A stretch of 64,000 nt of DNA from Turbatrix aceti (lineage: Eukaryota > Nematoda > Chromadorea > Rhabditida > Panagrolaimidae), in contig OZ017769.1 in NCBI GenBank assembly GCA_963969345.1, positions 11,452,271-11,516,270 on the forward strand. The letters run 5' to 3'. The notes under the pieces are model-generated. The model saw only the letters and a program-made list of their open reading frames with translations. It searched no databases and had not been told where the DNA came from. The translations under genes and the position numbers were made by a program. Of the stretch, positions 10,801 through 21,634 are shown piece by piece. Numbering within the stretch: the first letter of the stretch is position 1; every line of letters begins with the position of its first letter.

Positions 10801-13800
10801 GTCGAGCTGGAAGAAGTCATCGAAGTCAAACAGGTCGAATCTCGTGCTCTGCGGATCGGCATCATTTGGTCTCGAAGACTTCAGGGCATTACGGAAGACG
10901 TCAGTCAATGGCATAAAACTCTCAATATTCGGTGGGTTTGAAAAAAAATTAATTTTAACATATGGTTTTTTCAGACAACTGGCGTTCAACACGAATCAAC
11001 TCCGGCCGATGTGGATCAAGTTTGCCAGTCTGTGTCGCAAGAAGGGCGATCCAAAGATGGCATCTAGAACGCTTCAACAACTGGCTGGATCTGACTCTGA
11101 CTGCTTGTCGGAAAGCTACGTTCTGGACGAGAAAAAACCTCTGCTTTCATTTGCCATCTGTAAACAGCTGTACGTCGAAAAAAAACAGGATATTGCAATT
11201 CGGTAGGTTTTTTGGCCCCACGTTCCAAAAAATAGAATTCTTTCAGCAAACTCGAAGAGCTTACGAATCACATGTTGAAGCCGCCTCTAACAAATGGGGA
11301 CTCCAAACTAACGTCCAAATGTTGTCTGAAACTTGCCGATTGGCTGTGGAAGCGATTCATGTTTGACGACCATGGAGCAATTGGAGGGCAGTCGTCTTCG
11401 ATCGCGTCTTCGGTAACGCCGTCCCCGCATCACTCGCGTCATTCTTCTGTTGATACGCTGAACATTGATGACCCTACGAGTTGCAAGCGTCGAAATCAGG
11501 TTCTCAAGTACTTCAGACTTGCCACAAAATACAACCCCAAATGGTACAAGGCTTGGCAACGACTCGCTATCTTGTACTACGACTGGGCCATGAAGGATGA
11601 GCACCTGAAGCCCGATGTCCCTGCTCCGCCGTCACCGGCGGTGGTTTCCGATGTACATGGTTCGTCAGATGACTTGCAGAACCTTGTGCAGTTTGGCAGC
11701 AGTTCACGGCCGCCGTCAACTGGGGGAACTGCGGCGTCGATTGTCAATGCCGATGATAAGGTACGTTATCATCGTAATTTTTGTATTGTTTTTCGTTTTG
11801 GGAAGAGGTCGCTTGTGTTCATTTTCGTTTTGGGACATTTCGAATAGGTTAGATTTTTTTCTTTTTTTGGATTTCTTTTATGACCCACTCTGCGATTTAT
11901 TTCCGACGACACAGGCATTTTACACCTTCCGATGTTTTGTGCCATAGTTGTAGGCACCTATAGGGAGGATCCAAATACCCGTATCAAAAATTTTTTAGAT
12001 GCCGGATTCTGGAGCTACGGCTTCTGGAAGCTTCTGACGTCAAATTTTCAAAATGCTTCGAAAATTCTGATTTTTGGTATACAGGGGTATCTTGGCACGA
12101 GAAATCGACTGGTGTATTTAGTTTTCTCAAAAAACATCTGACTGTTTTGAAAAACAATGTTTTCTGATTTTCCCGCCTATTTTTCTCCGTTGCTTGGCTC
12201 CAGCATCCGTATTTTGCCCGATGCGGCCGTTTTCACAGTTAATTCTAACAGTACATATTGTTATCTCTCGCACGAAGTCAAAGAAACAATTTATTTCGAT
12301 CATTATTTTTTGTTTCGAATTTTTTTATGCCGCCAACTTGAGCAAAAATGGGTGAAAAAGCGCACACATCTACGTCTCTGTTGCCTGTTTTTCGTGCGCG
12401 CAACATGCGAGTGTGCGTCGTGCTGCGGCGCATTCATGGCGCACACCACTTTCTCACTTTTTTCACCCATTTTTGGCGGCATAAAAAAATTCGAAACAAA
12501 AAATAATGATCGAAATAAATTTTTTCTTTGACTTCCTGCGAGAGATAACAATATGTACTGTTAGAATTAACTGTGAAAACGGCCGCATCGGGTAAAATAC
12601 GGATGCTGGAGCCAAGCAACGGAGAAAAATAGGCGGGAAAATCAGAAAACATTGTTTTTCAAAACAGTCAGATGTTTTTTGAGAAAACTAAATACACCAG
12701 TCGATTTCTCGTGCCAAGATACCCCTGTATACCAAAAATCAGAATTTTCGAAGCATTTTGAAAATTTTACGTCAGAAGCTTCCAGAAGCCGTAGCTCCAG
12801 AATCCGGCATCTAAAAAATTTTTGATATGGGTATTTGGATCCTCCCTATAGGTGCCTACAACTATGGCACAAAACATCGGAAGGTGTAAAATGCCTGTGT
12901 CGTCGGAAATAAATCGGCTCGCAGAGTGGGTCTTATAACGTTTGGATGTATTGAATATGTAGTGTGTGTATTCGGATTTCAGAAACTGCTGAAACAAAGC
13001 CCGGCATGCAACGCGATAGATTGCTATACCCGAGCTCTCCAACTCGAAAGATACCGCATGGATGACACACTACGTCTTCTCATGGTCGTCGTTGAATATG
13101 GCATGTATGATTCGGTCTCGGCCATGTTCAGACGTGTCTGGCCCATAGTGGAGACTCCTACGTGGCTTGAAGTCGTACCCCAGCTTATTTCTCGTCTCGA
13201 TAGCCAGACGGACGTCGGTAAGCTGATTGAAGAACTTCTCCTGCACGTTGCGATGAAACACCCCCACGGGCTTGTCTATCCTCTGATCGCGGCCTCGGAA
13301 TCAAAGAATGGCATCAAGGCAGAGCGCGCAAATCGAATCATCAGCAAGCTTAAAGAAGCAGTGCCCACTCTCATCGAAGAGGGTCAAATTCTGAATGGGG
13401 AACTCATTCGATGCGCCATCCTATGGCACGAGCAGTGGCACGAAAAACTCGAAGATGCATCCAGAATGTACTTTTTCGATGGCAAGAATTTCGACGGCAT
13501 GATGAAACTACTCGGCGAGCTGCACGATCTCATGGACAATACGTCGGAAGAAAAACGAACGATGAAGGAACACTCCTTCTGTCAGGCCTACGAACGCGAC
13601 CTCCGAGAAGCCAGGCAATTCTGCATCCAATTCAAGGAAACCAAAGAAGTAAATTCTGCGCTGATGACACAGGCCTGGGACAGGTACTATCAGGTGTTCA
13701 AGAAGATCAGCACCCAGCTAAGACAGCTCAACAGTCTTGATCTCAAGTACGTCTCTCCCGAACTCGCCGAGCACGGGAAATGGGAACTCTGCGTGCCAGG

Positions 13801-15088
13801 AACGTACGATCCAAACGGTCAGCTGGTTACGATCAAGTCAATCGATCAGGTGCTTACCGTCATACTGAGTAAACAACGACCACGTAAACTCACTATTCGG
13901 GGCAGCGATGACAAGGAATACGTATTCCTGCTGAAGGGCCACGAAGATCCAAGACAGGATGAGAGGGTCATGCAGTTGTTTGGACTCATTAATTCACTTA
14001 TTCTCCGGGATCCGGAAACTTCGCGGCGAGACCTGACTATTCAAGTTGGTTTTCACTGTAGCTATTTTTAGCTAATTTAAATTTTCAGCGTTACACGATC
14101 ATTGCACTGTCACAGAGCAGCGGTCTCATTGGATGGGTGCCGAACTGTGATACACTGCATCTCTTGATCAAGGACTACCGCGACAAGAGAGAACAATCCC
14201 AGTCCCTGGAGCACGATGCCATGGTTGGGATGTGCGTGAACTACGAGCGACTAACGCTCATGCAAAAAGTTGAAATTTTCCGTACTGCACTTCTCCAGAC
14301 GACAGGTAACGATCTCAGGGATACACTTTGGATGAAGTCACCTACGTAAGTTTTTGCGCACCAAGTTCAGTTTCATTTGTATTCTTTTAGGTCAGAAGTA
14401 TGGTTTGACCGACGTACCAACTTTACACGGTCGTTGGCCTGCATGTCAATGGTGGGGTACATCCTTGGTCTCGGCGATCGTCATCCATCCAACCTCATGC
14501 TAGCCAGATTGTCTGGAAAAATTGTGCACATTGATTTCGGCGACTGCTTTGAGGTTGCCATGAAACGTGACAAATACCCTGAAAAAGTGCCATTCAGGCT
14601 AACGAGAATGCTTATTCATGTACGTTGCCATCTTTATTTTTTATATAAAAATTTTTTTTCAGGCAATGGAAGTGACCGGAATTGAAGGAAACTACCGGCT
14701 GACGTGCGAGCGAGTTCTCAAGCTGCTTCGAGACAACCGACAATCCATCATGGCCGTACTAGATACTTTTGTCTACGATCCAGTCGCCAATTGGTTCCGT
14801 GTTCCTGACAGGGAAAAGACAGTTCCCGGAGTCTACGTCGCAGGCCAGGGTGTCGATGCCCGTGGGGAAAAGGATGACGCTGATCATCAAATTGACATGA
14901 AGAGCATACACGATCGCTCCACCGCTGCCATCAGCGATGTGAACAAAAAGCTTGTTGGTGTGCCGTTTCCGTCGACACTCAATTACAATACTGTAGAAGT
15001 GCCCGTTCACGTCAACTGCCTCATCCAACAGGCTACGCTAGCCGAAAATCTTTGCCAGTGCTACATTGGGTGGTGTCCATTTTGGTGA
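4879..15088 (+). CDS. let-363/mTOR: Target of rapamycin (TOR) serine/threonine kinase
   Basis: TOR is the catalytic subunit of TORC1 and TORC2, which couple nutrients and growth factors to translation, autophagy and growth. The exons are 4879-5059, 5110-5810, 5862-7325, 7378-8448, 9385-9860, 9906-10931, 10975-11202, 11247-11760, 12983-14044, 14089-14345, 14391-14619 and 14663-15088. They sum to 7635 nt, or 2544 residues, close to human mTOR (2549). The order is HEAT repeats (about 1-1140), FAT (with [10 protein letters not shown]), FRB (about 2025-2120, ILWHEQWHE), kinase (GLGDRHPSN near 2352, then HIDFGDCF) and a FATC tail ending GWCPFW. The FRB residues that contact rapamycin-FKBP12 in human mTOR (Ser in DASRMYF, Trp in QAWDRYY, Phe in QVFKKI) are all present. 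Two introns are unusually large: 936 bp, and 1222 bp with a transposon. The segment before FAT looks about 100 or more residues shorter than in mammals, so a missed exon in the 936-bp intron is possible. ATG 4879 gives the expected N-terminus. Confidence 0.96.
8944..9045. repeat. Imperfect inverted repeat in TOR intron 4
   Basis: AGGTGGCATTTGT plus a CCCCTATAATATATTTTTC stretch pairs with GAAAAATATCTATTATAAGGG plus ACAAATGTCACCT. The arms are about 36 bp, imperfect, and enclose about 25 bp. This is probably a remnant hairpin MITE. It sits in a 936-bp intron that otherwise shows no recognisable content. Confidence 0.55.
11882..12932. mobile_element. Foldback transposon with about 460-bp inverted arms, in a TOR intron
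   Basis: The left arm (11882 to about 12335) and right arm (about 12472 to 12932) are near-identical inverted copies. The tips read GACCCACTCTGCGA. TTAT flanks both ends (11878-11881 and 12933-12936) and is a plausible 4-bp target duplication. Small differences separate the arms: about 5 bp extra near the right tip and scattered substitutions. The unique centre of about 135 bp is itself bounded by AAAATGGGTGAAAAA and its complement. Because the arms mirror each other, the same short peptide appears on both strands; it is not a gene. The element makes up 1051 of the 1222 bp of the intron 11761-12982, so the empty intron would have been about 170 bp. Confidence 0.88.
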
Positions 15089-15209
15089 AAAGGTAATGCA
15101 TACTGTTGTTTTTTTCGTTAAAACTGTCAGAGCCTCCTTCAATAGATGTTGTAAAATTTTTCTAGATTTGTATAAAGTTTGTGCGTAAATGAGACACCGG
15201 TCACTCACC

Positions 15210-15558
15210 AGACATGAAAATGGCCCGCCGAAGCCCGGCCCAGGCCCGGGCCGGGCTTGGGCGGGCCTGTGACTTTTCAGTAGGCCCGGAAAAGCCCGTT
15301 TTGGCCCGGGATTTAATCAATAATGTAAAAAATACGAAAAATTAACTGTATTTTGGTTATTTTTTAACAAAATTTAGTCTCTACAGATAGAAAACATAGT
15401 ATTTTGAGTAAAAACCAGTAATTTATGTAATTTATATAACGATTGGTTGCTATTTTTTGGATAACAATTTGGAAAAAATACGGAATGGATATTTCGGGCC
15501 AGCCCGGGCTTTCGACGGGCCGGGCCTGGGCCTAAAAATTAGGCCCGTTTTCATGTCT
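15210..15558. mobile_element. GGGCC-rich MITE with a 10-bp target duplication
   Basis: The terminal inverted repeats begin AGACATGAAAAYGG and run into GGCCCGGGCC-rich subterminal sequence. GTCACTCACC is present directly outside both ends (15200-15209 and 15559-15568), a perfect 10-bp direct repeat. The interior is AT-rich and non-coding. A 9-10 bp duplication fits the Mutator (MULE) superfamily best; that class is inferred. Confidence 0.8.
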
Positions 15559-15634
15559 GTCACTCACCTGACCGGCTTTGTTTTTTTCGGTGCATTTTTT
15601 TAGCAATGACGATGTTCTTTTTTTGAAATTTGTA

Positions 15635-15706
15635 ATTTGCGCTTCAACGTTTGTGGTAACGAGACTCCAGATCAGAAGGTTGCGTGTTTAAATCACGTCG
15701 GGGTCA
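15635..15706 (+). pseudogene. tRNA-Trp (CCA) relic
   Basis: From 15663 the sequence follows the 3' two-thirds of an animal tRNA-Trp: anticodon arm GACTCCAGATC with a CCA anticodon, variable loop, T arm GTGTTTAAATCAC, and acceptor strand ending CGGGGTCA. The 5' third keeps only traces (GCGC, CAACG, GGTAACG), with insertions, and the acceptor stem cannot pair. The usual TTC of the T loop is TTT. I call it a pseudogene or a tRNA-derived insertion, not a working tRNA. Confidence 0.65.
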
Positions 15707-15888
15707 CAACTTTTGGACTATTTGTTTTTCAGTAGGACGGAAACTTTTTTTTTGTTTTAATGTGACACAAGTTTGCAAATTAGGTTTTTTTTAAATATAA
15801 AATTTTTTGAAGCCAAAAATTAGGAAATAAACCTTCAGTCCGCAAATTTATGAAACTTATCAACTCAACAACACTCATAAAAACCGTT

Positions 15889-16969
15889 TCAAGAAAGTTC
15901 GTAAGCTTTTGCATTGATATGCTCAATAACCTTACGGAAGATACCTGAAACATGACCGTAAGCAGTGGTAGCAGCGAGAGATGCTTCTTGGAGTGCCTTG
16001 ATAACGTTCGTGACTCGCGTCAGACCCTCCATGTCGTACCACCGAATCTAAAAAAAACATTATTTTATGTATGACCAAAATTAAAGATCAAAAAACACAT
16101 ACATGATCGTCAACCTTAATCTTCATGCCCGTGATGTAAGCCGAGTCGTCCTTTTTGTTGCGAGCCTGCTGCTCTTGCGCGTAGTCGGGGTCGACGACGG
16201 TCTGGCCCTCAGAATTCACAAAAACGGTAGAAGCCACGACGACGCCTTTGACGTCAACACGTGATACGGTGAGGGCAACGGCAGTGGCCATCAGGGCGGT
16301 CGGCAGAACGCAACCTGCGTCAGCATAAACATCGATGCAAATTTCGATGAATGTCTGAAAAAAGAAGATACGATTAATTAGTAAACTTATTTTTGTTAAA
16401 ACATACGTGATCCATAGCAGCGGGCGGAATAATGTATTCCACAGCTTGTTTGAGGAGGTATTCGCTGATGTAAGAGCATCCAGAAAGTTTTACCTAAAAA
16501 GTTTATCGTAAAAACGAATATGACGACATCAAAACTAAACATACCAAAATTCCAGCTTCAAAATCTTCCGCATCTACGCTGTGAACTGGTGACATGCTAA
16601 AGGGAAACCAAAAGTTATAATATGAATAATTTAATTTATTCGCCGGAAAAAACTTACATCGTGACATCGAGCGATGTGTCACCAAAAAGACCGCGCACAC
16701 AAACTCGGTCCGAACAGTGATGTACCTTCAGGTCTGAAAAAACGTGCTATAGCATGACAGATGCTAATTCAAAAAAATACAAGAGAAAGAAACTCACTCA
16801 AAGCGCGTTCTGCTTTCTTCTCAGAAGAAACGGCGGAATCCCCATCGTAAACTTTCACCACCTTGGAAAAGCGGTACGTCGTCTTATCGGGAACCCGTGA
16901 CGTCGTTTCAGCATCATTAGCAAAGGAATCTGCTGATGCGTCTGAATCGTAGTCCACATCGTCCATCAT
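15889..16969 (-). CDS. RNase PH-fold exosome ring subunit (RRP46/EXOSC5-like, possibly MTR3)
   Basis: The exosome core is a six-membered ring of RNase PH-like subunits that channels RNA for 3'-5' processing and decay in nucleus and cytoplasm. The exons, in transcript order, are 16798-16969, 16658-16733, 16545-16596, 16407-16493, 16103-16354 and 15889-16047: 798 nt, 265 residues. Features include GLFGDTSLDVT (the GDT strand), IDVYADAGCVLPTALMA (matching the DAGS/DGG...A region), VDPDYAQEQQARN (matching the DPT..E.E motif) and a C-terminal helix. An acidic N-terminal extension of about 45 residues follows the MM start. The choice of RRP46 over MTR3 is a judgement from the DAG and DP..QE patterns. 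The gene is divergent from PCID2 across about 180 bp. Confidence 0.75.
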
Positions 16970-17147
16970 AGTGAAAGAAAAATGCAAACGTCGGCAAGAA
17001 TTGAAGAACGTTTATAAAACATGTGAAGAGAAATCTCTAGAGTTTCCTATGCGCGCGCGCGCGCAATTATTCTTACAGCGATTTTTATTTACAACAACAA
17101 AAAACTACTCTGAATAAAGTTTGAAGGCTTCTTCTCGTCTCGTCAGT
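16970..17147. promoter_or_regulatory. Short head-to-head promoter region (exosome subunit / PCID2)
   Basis: Only 178 bp separate the two divergent start codons, so the promoters must overlap or be shared. The interval holds a (GC)n run near 17051-17066 in AT-rich sequence. Both products act on RNA (decay and export), which would suit co-expression. That is inference from spacing. Confidence 0.5.
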
Positions 17148-18707
17148 ATGGAGGTTGATGCTTACGAACAAGGTACATCGCAGTTTGTTGGAGCTGGTAT
17201 TGTCAGTGCCAACCCAAAAATACAGCTTGATTTTACGACACCTGTAGTTTCTTCTCAAAACATCGAGGTTTCTGCGTCGAGGAAAAAGTTAGACTTTGGC
17301 CCTGAACCCATCGTCATTGATTCACTCAAGACTTACATCTCAACGCTAACCAAGCTTCTTCAAAACCATGATTTTACTGCAGCCATTCTCGCTTCACCGT
17401 TACTCAGCATTAGCGATGCCCACGTACATTGTGATTTCTTGAGGGTAAGATACGTTAATAGTTATCTCAGAATTTACCAAAAAGCAACTTTTAGGTAGAA
17501 CATGCAGACTTTGCGAGTTCTGCAGCTTCCGAATTGGATAATTTTTTTCTTGAAATCGTATCTGCACATTTGGGCGTAATTTTTTATGCCACGCAAGAAG
17601 AATGGCTCAAGGCCTATACGATGCAAGTTGCAATTGTGACTTCTCTGCACAAAGAAATCGTTGTCAAGTTGAAGACATCTAACTGGTACCTTCCGTTACT
17701 GTATACGTTCTGCAGTGATCTGTTGCTTCTTGCAAAGAAAGCCCAGGCTGCAGAAACGTCTCGGCGATCTGGCGTGAATTATGGCGACAACGTTGCGAGT
17801 CTCATCATGGCAATCTACCGGTCTTGCGTTGCGGATACACGAACGGCGATCACAAAGTCGAAGAAAGTCGCTATATTTCCCTTGACATTGCTTTTATTTC
17901 AAAGTTACTTTGACGTATGTTTTGTAAAGTACCCAGAAGTATTACCTACATTTTTCATGTTTTTAGTCCAACAAAATGGCCCTACTGAAACCGCTTATTC
18001 GTTCCGTTGATAACCTGTATTCCGGATTCATTGCCAGGTTGACTGCTGCCGAATTGGTTACGTATAACTTTTACCTCGGAAAAAAAGCTACTTTTGACTC
18101 GGATTTGGAGACTGGTTAGTTTTGTATATTAAAAAATGCCTTGTTCGTGTACTCATAGTTTTTTAGCCAATAAGGCCCTGACGTACGCCTTTGACCATTG
18201 CCCCGATCAACACCTTGCCAACAAAAGACGGATTCTTATTTATCTGATTCCTGTTCGAATGTTTCTCGGCGAAATGCCAAGCGACGAACTTCTCGGTCGA
18301 TACAACATGGGTGCTTTCAAGGCTATCACTGAAGGCTTTAGGGAAGTATTTTTTGTCGTAACAACAAAATATTGTTTTCTGCTTTTAGGGACGGTAATAT
18401 CAGACTACTTCGCGAAGGTATCAACACGAATCGACAATTTTTGTTGGAATCTGGGGTTTACCTTATGTTCGAGCGTCTGGCCCAACTCACATATCTAGCA
18501 CTCTTTAAACGCATTCATTCCATCGTCGGAGGTTATCGTATCAAGCTCGACATGTTCGTTCATGTTTTGCAGTTTCTCGGCGAAGACATTCACCACGTTG
18601 ACGAAGTTTTCTGTTCTATAGCAAATCTCATAACCAGGGGTCTGATTCGTGGCTACATCTCCAGGACGCATAATCTCGTCGTCCTCAGCAAGAAGAATCC
18701 CTATTAA
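17148..18707 (+). CDS. PCID2: PCI domain-containing protein 2 (PCID2/Thp1), one junction irregular
   Basis: PCID2 is the metazoan Thp1, a PCI/winged-helix subunit of TREX-2, which couples transcription to mRNA export at nuclear pores. The exons are 17148-17444, 17495-17914, 17967-18114, 18167-18345 and about 18389-18707. Matches to the family include GKKATFDSDLET, RILIYLIPVRMFLGEMP, the PCI helix IDEVFCSIANLI-like stretch, and the C-terminus RGYISRTHNLVVLSKKNPY. Total length is about 400 residues, as in human. The first four exons join in frame with canonical sites. The last junction does not: the donor after GAA at 18345 and the acceptor AG at 18387-18388 leave the frame one base off. TTTAGGGA occurs on both sides of this intron. 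The cause may be a one-base sequence error in the GGG at 18388-18390 or a non-canonical intron. Confidence 0.9.
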
Positions 18708-19680
18708 TGACGAGTTACTGTTTGTATGCCATCCAATGACGTGCTATGAGCTGGTACTGGCACAGACGTCATGCATGCTCTATTATGTTCTGACTTGGTT
18801 TGATGCACTACTTGTGGAATTTTCGATTCAATGAATTAAGAAGTTTGACATGTTGGGTGACACAAGGGGTTGGAATAACCGTAAAAGGCTGGAATTACCG
18901 TTTTTTGTCCTTGACGTGACTTGTAGTTTTCGATCTGTAAAAAATTCTTCCGGACTGTGTATTACAATGCCAGGCCGTTTTGGGGGGAGGGGAACTTGCC
19001 ACTGCAACCAGCTCCCCTCGCGTCTTCGAGGCTTATTGGCAGCGGAAGCACGCGCCAACGGGCTTGCGGTGCCGCAGTGGTTACAGCCAGCGGCACGAAT
19101 CTACAAAAACGCAGATGCACACCCCTGTCCCAAGCGGGATCCTGTTGACTGCTTAAGTGTGTGTTGTGGTCTTTACGAATTCCCGCTTTTCGTGTTTGAC
19201 ATACACGCATTGCTCTTAATCGCTCCAGGGGCGCTCCGTGCGTGTCGGTGAGCTCTTCTTTACCATCCATCGCCCGTCTGGTGTTGCAGCGGCCACGTGA
19301 AGCCTCAAAAAAAGCGTATATTTCATTTAGCTGTCATTTTGTATGTTTTAAAAATAATTTTGTCGCTGTTAGACGGATTCTTTAACTGACATAATTTTTT
19401 TCTATTTTTCCAAGGTTATCCTGAACAATGGATTATCACTCGAATGTCTGTGATTATTGTCATTACTCCATGCGCCGTCGAGTAATGATGGTTTAATTTA
19501 TTTGATATCTAGCTTACGGCTGCGTATAATCCTTTCCTTTCCATGTGTTACAAAGTGCCTTTCTTCGTTGCTCTGATGCAGAGCTTTTTTTTCCGAAATG
19601 TTCAATATCTATAACTACTGTCCGTTTTTGTAGGTACTGCTGTTTTGAACCAAAAAAGGAGCGCACACGCGGCGCAAGCA
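18708..19680. other. Intergenic region, no gene seen
   Basis: This is the 3' flank of PCID2 and upstream region of the RSP3-like gene. Several overlapping open frames of 60-130 codons exist on both strands, but none shows a domain, a consistent splice pattern or coding-like composition. A small inverted repeat (TCATTACTC / GAGTAATGA) lies near 19460-19490. No RNA gene is recognised. Confidence 0.5.
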
Positions 19681-21483
19681 ATGCGTAGCGGGTCAAAGCC
19701 ACTCGGCGTTATGTCTGACCCTCGCGTGTGCCGGGGCTCGGTGGTGGCTCGACAGCGGGGAGAAGCGGACCGGGTTACTCGCGAATTAGCACACCAAGAG
19801 GCCGAAGAACGCTATCGCATGGAGGTGGTCCGTAATCGCCTGAGCATAGCCATCAATTCGTCAAGCGAGCCTTCGCCATCCGCTCCAAGACATTACCAAG
19901 CGTCCGCTACGTCGTCTGCCATACGCGCCGATACCAATGCTAGGCTATCACGGTTAACCGGTAAAACAGGAAAAGCTGCCATTGCCGAGTGGTCGACATC
20001 TACGGGAACAAATCGGGGTGAAGACATCGATTCAACGTCGACGACGTCTTTTGCCAAAAGAACTCGTCACACACCTGCCATACCTGCTGCCACCACCTCT
20101 ACTTCTGCACACAGAAGACTTCAACCAATAAAAGGACCTTCAAAGCAACATTTTGTTAATGGTCGAAAATTACGTGAAAACACCTTGCCTGAATCGAGAC
20201 CGTCCATCGGCACTCTGAGAAATGTTCGATTTGAGCCTTTGCATAATGCCGGTAGAGAACAAATTTCCGGTGGTCCACGTAAGTTTTATGCTGGCTTTAG
20301 TGCAAAAGTTTTAACGTTTTATTTACATCGCATTTTGTAAGATGCTGGATTCTAAAATCCTAGTCGCTCTCTGCCGCAATAACATGTGTGCATTCAACGA
20401 AAGGACACTTTTAATTTTGCTAGTTGGGATTCGTATGAATCCTTCTAAATCCTTGATTGTAATGCATTTCCGTCAAAAAGCAGATAATTTAGATAAAGTC
20501 GTACCAACACTTCTACCAGCTACGACATCAAAGGGACAACACACCGTGTCCACGCCTTCTTCTACTCTGACGTCTCGTCATTCACGTACCGATACTTCGT
20601 CGACAACCCGTCGAATTCACCGTCTCAACCTACCTGGTACACCCCCACAGTCTCCGTACGGTCCGGTCACGTTCTCAGAAACTGGAATCCAGACGGACGA
20701 TTGTTTTGACGAAACCTTCGATCCCCTTATTCGGCAGATGGCATGCTCGGCAATTCAGCAAGCAATTAAGAATCTCAACGACGAAGATGACCTCAAACAC
20801 TTGACTCATCAAAACGAAAAACTTCTCCACATAGTTGTCAATGAAAAGCGCGTCAACAACAATCTGAACAAAACCATTCGAAGGCATATCAAAACTGAAG
20901 TAAGTTTGTTTTTGATGCCAATATGATATTATTTTTGCAGCAAGAACTAGAAAAAGAACGACGACACGCCATCAAACAGCTGAAATCACTTGACTGCCGT
21001 GAAGTTGCAGCATCGATAGTTGATGACCTTATCGATAAATGTCTCAACAATTTATCGAATCGAGGACTCATTGAAGACGTTTCAAAGTATCGTTCTGTGG
21101 CTCTGGATACGCGGCAGCTAGAAAAAGAGCGGCGCGAATTGAAAGCAGCTACCCTCGGTATATTTTTTGTGCCAAATTTTTTTAACCAGTTTATTATTTT
21201 TTTGGTTTTCAGAAATTGAACAAGACTTTTTCCCTTACGTTTATGCAAAAGCCGAACAAATATTTGTCCATAAGCTGGCGGACAGCTACCTACGGGATGG
21301 TATGTAAAAATGCTTGAAAAAAAAACTTACAAACTATTTCTAATTACAGCGTTATTTTCAAAAGACCAGAAAAATCGTGCAATTGCAAGAACAAAACTCA
21401 ACGAACAAATACAAAAATATCAACAAATCACCAAAGGTATTAAATTGAGCAACTACCATCAGTTGATCAGTTTTGATGAATAA
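19681..21483 (+). CDS. Radial spoke protein 3-like (RSPH3 family) coiled-coil protein
   Basis: RSP3 anchors radial spokes to axonemal doublets and binds protein kinase A. The exons are 19681-20278, 20484-20899, 20941-21157, 21213-21299 and 21350-21483: 1452 nt, 483 residues, all canonical and in frame. Matches to RSP3 in the expected order are an N-terminal MSDPRVCRGS (RSP3: MYDRRVVRGN), then GIQTDDCFD (QTDAFLD-like), then AIQQAIKNLNDEDDLKHL (RSP3 has an EQALLEVMEEEELANL-like helix), and near the C-terminus EIEQDFFPYVYAKAEQIF (RSP3: DIEIGFLPWLMNEVE). A long Ser/Thr-rich insert (about 65-220) is not typical. The similarity is my own motif comparison and each match is weak alone. The start is chosen at ATG 19681 because it precedes the conserved N-terminal motif. 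Confidence 0.55.
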
Positions 21484-21634
21484 ATATTATGCTAGCCTTT
21501 TATATTATTTATTTACATTAAACCAGTTGTGCTTTTGTTTATCATTGCTTTTTTGCTCAGTTTATTTGGTCATCGTGCGCACACATTTTTTCACAGACGC
21601 AGAGATTTTTTTAAAATCGTTCCCGTACCTTTCT

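Larger units (their letters stand above)
15089..15888. other. Intergenic space between the convergent TOR and exosome genes
   Basis: TOR and the exosome gene end facing each other here. The 800-bp gap holds the two 3' UTRs, a 349-bp MITE and a degenerate tRNA-Trp. I see nothing else coding. Confidence 0.6.

Noticed and set aside
12157..12652. The same 60-residue peptide (starting [14 protein letters not shown]) open on both strands
   Set aside because: It is read from the two mirror-image arms of the foldback element in the TOR intron; no transposase motif is present.
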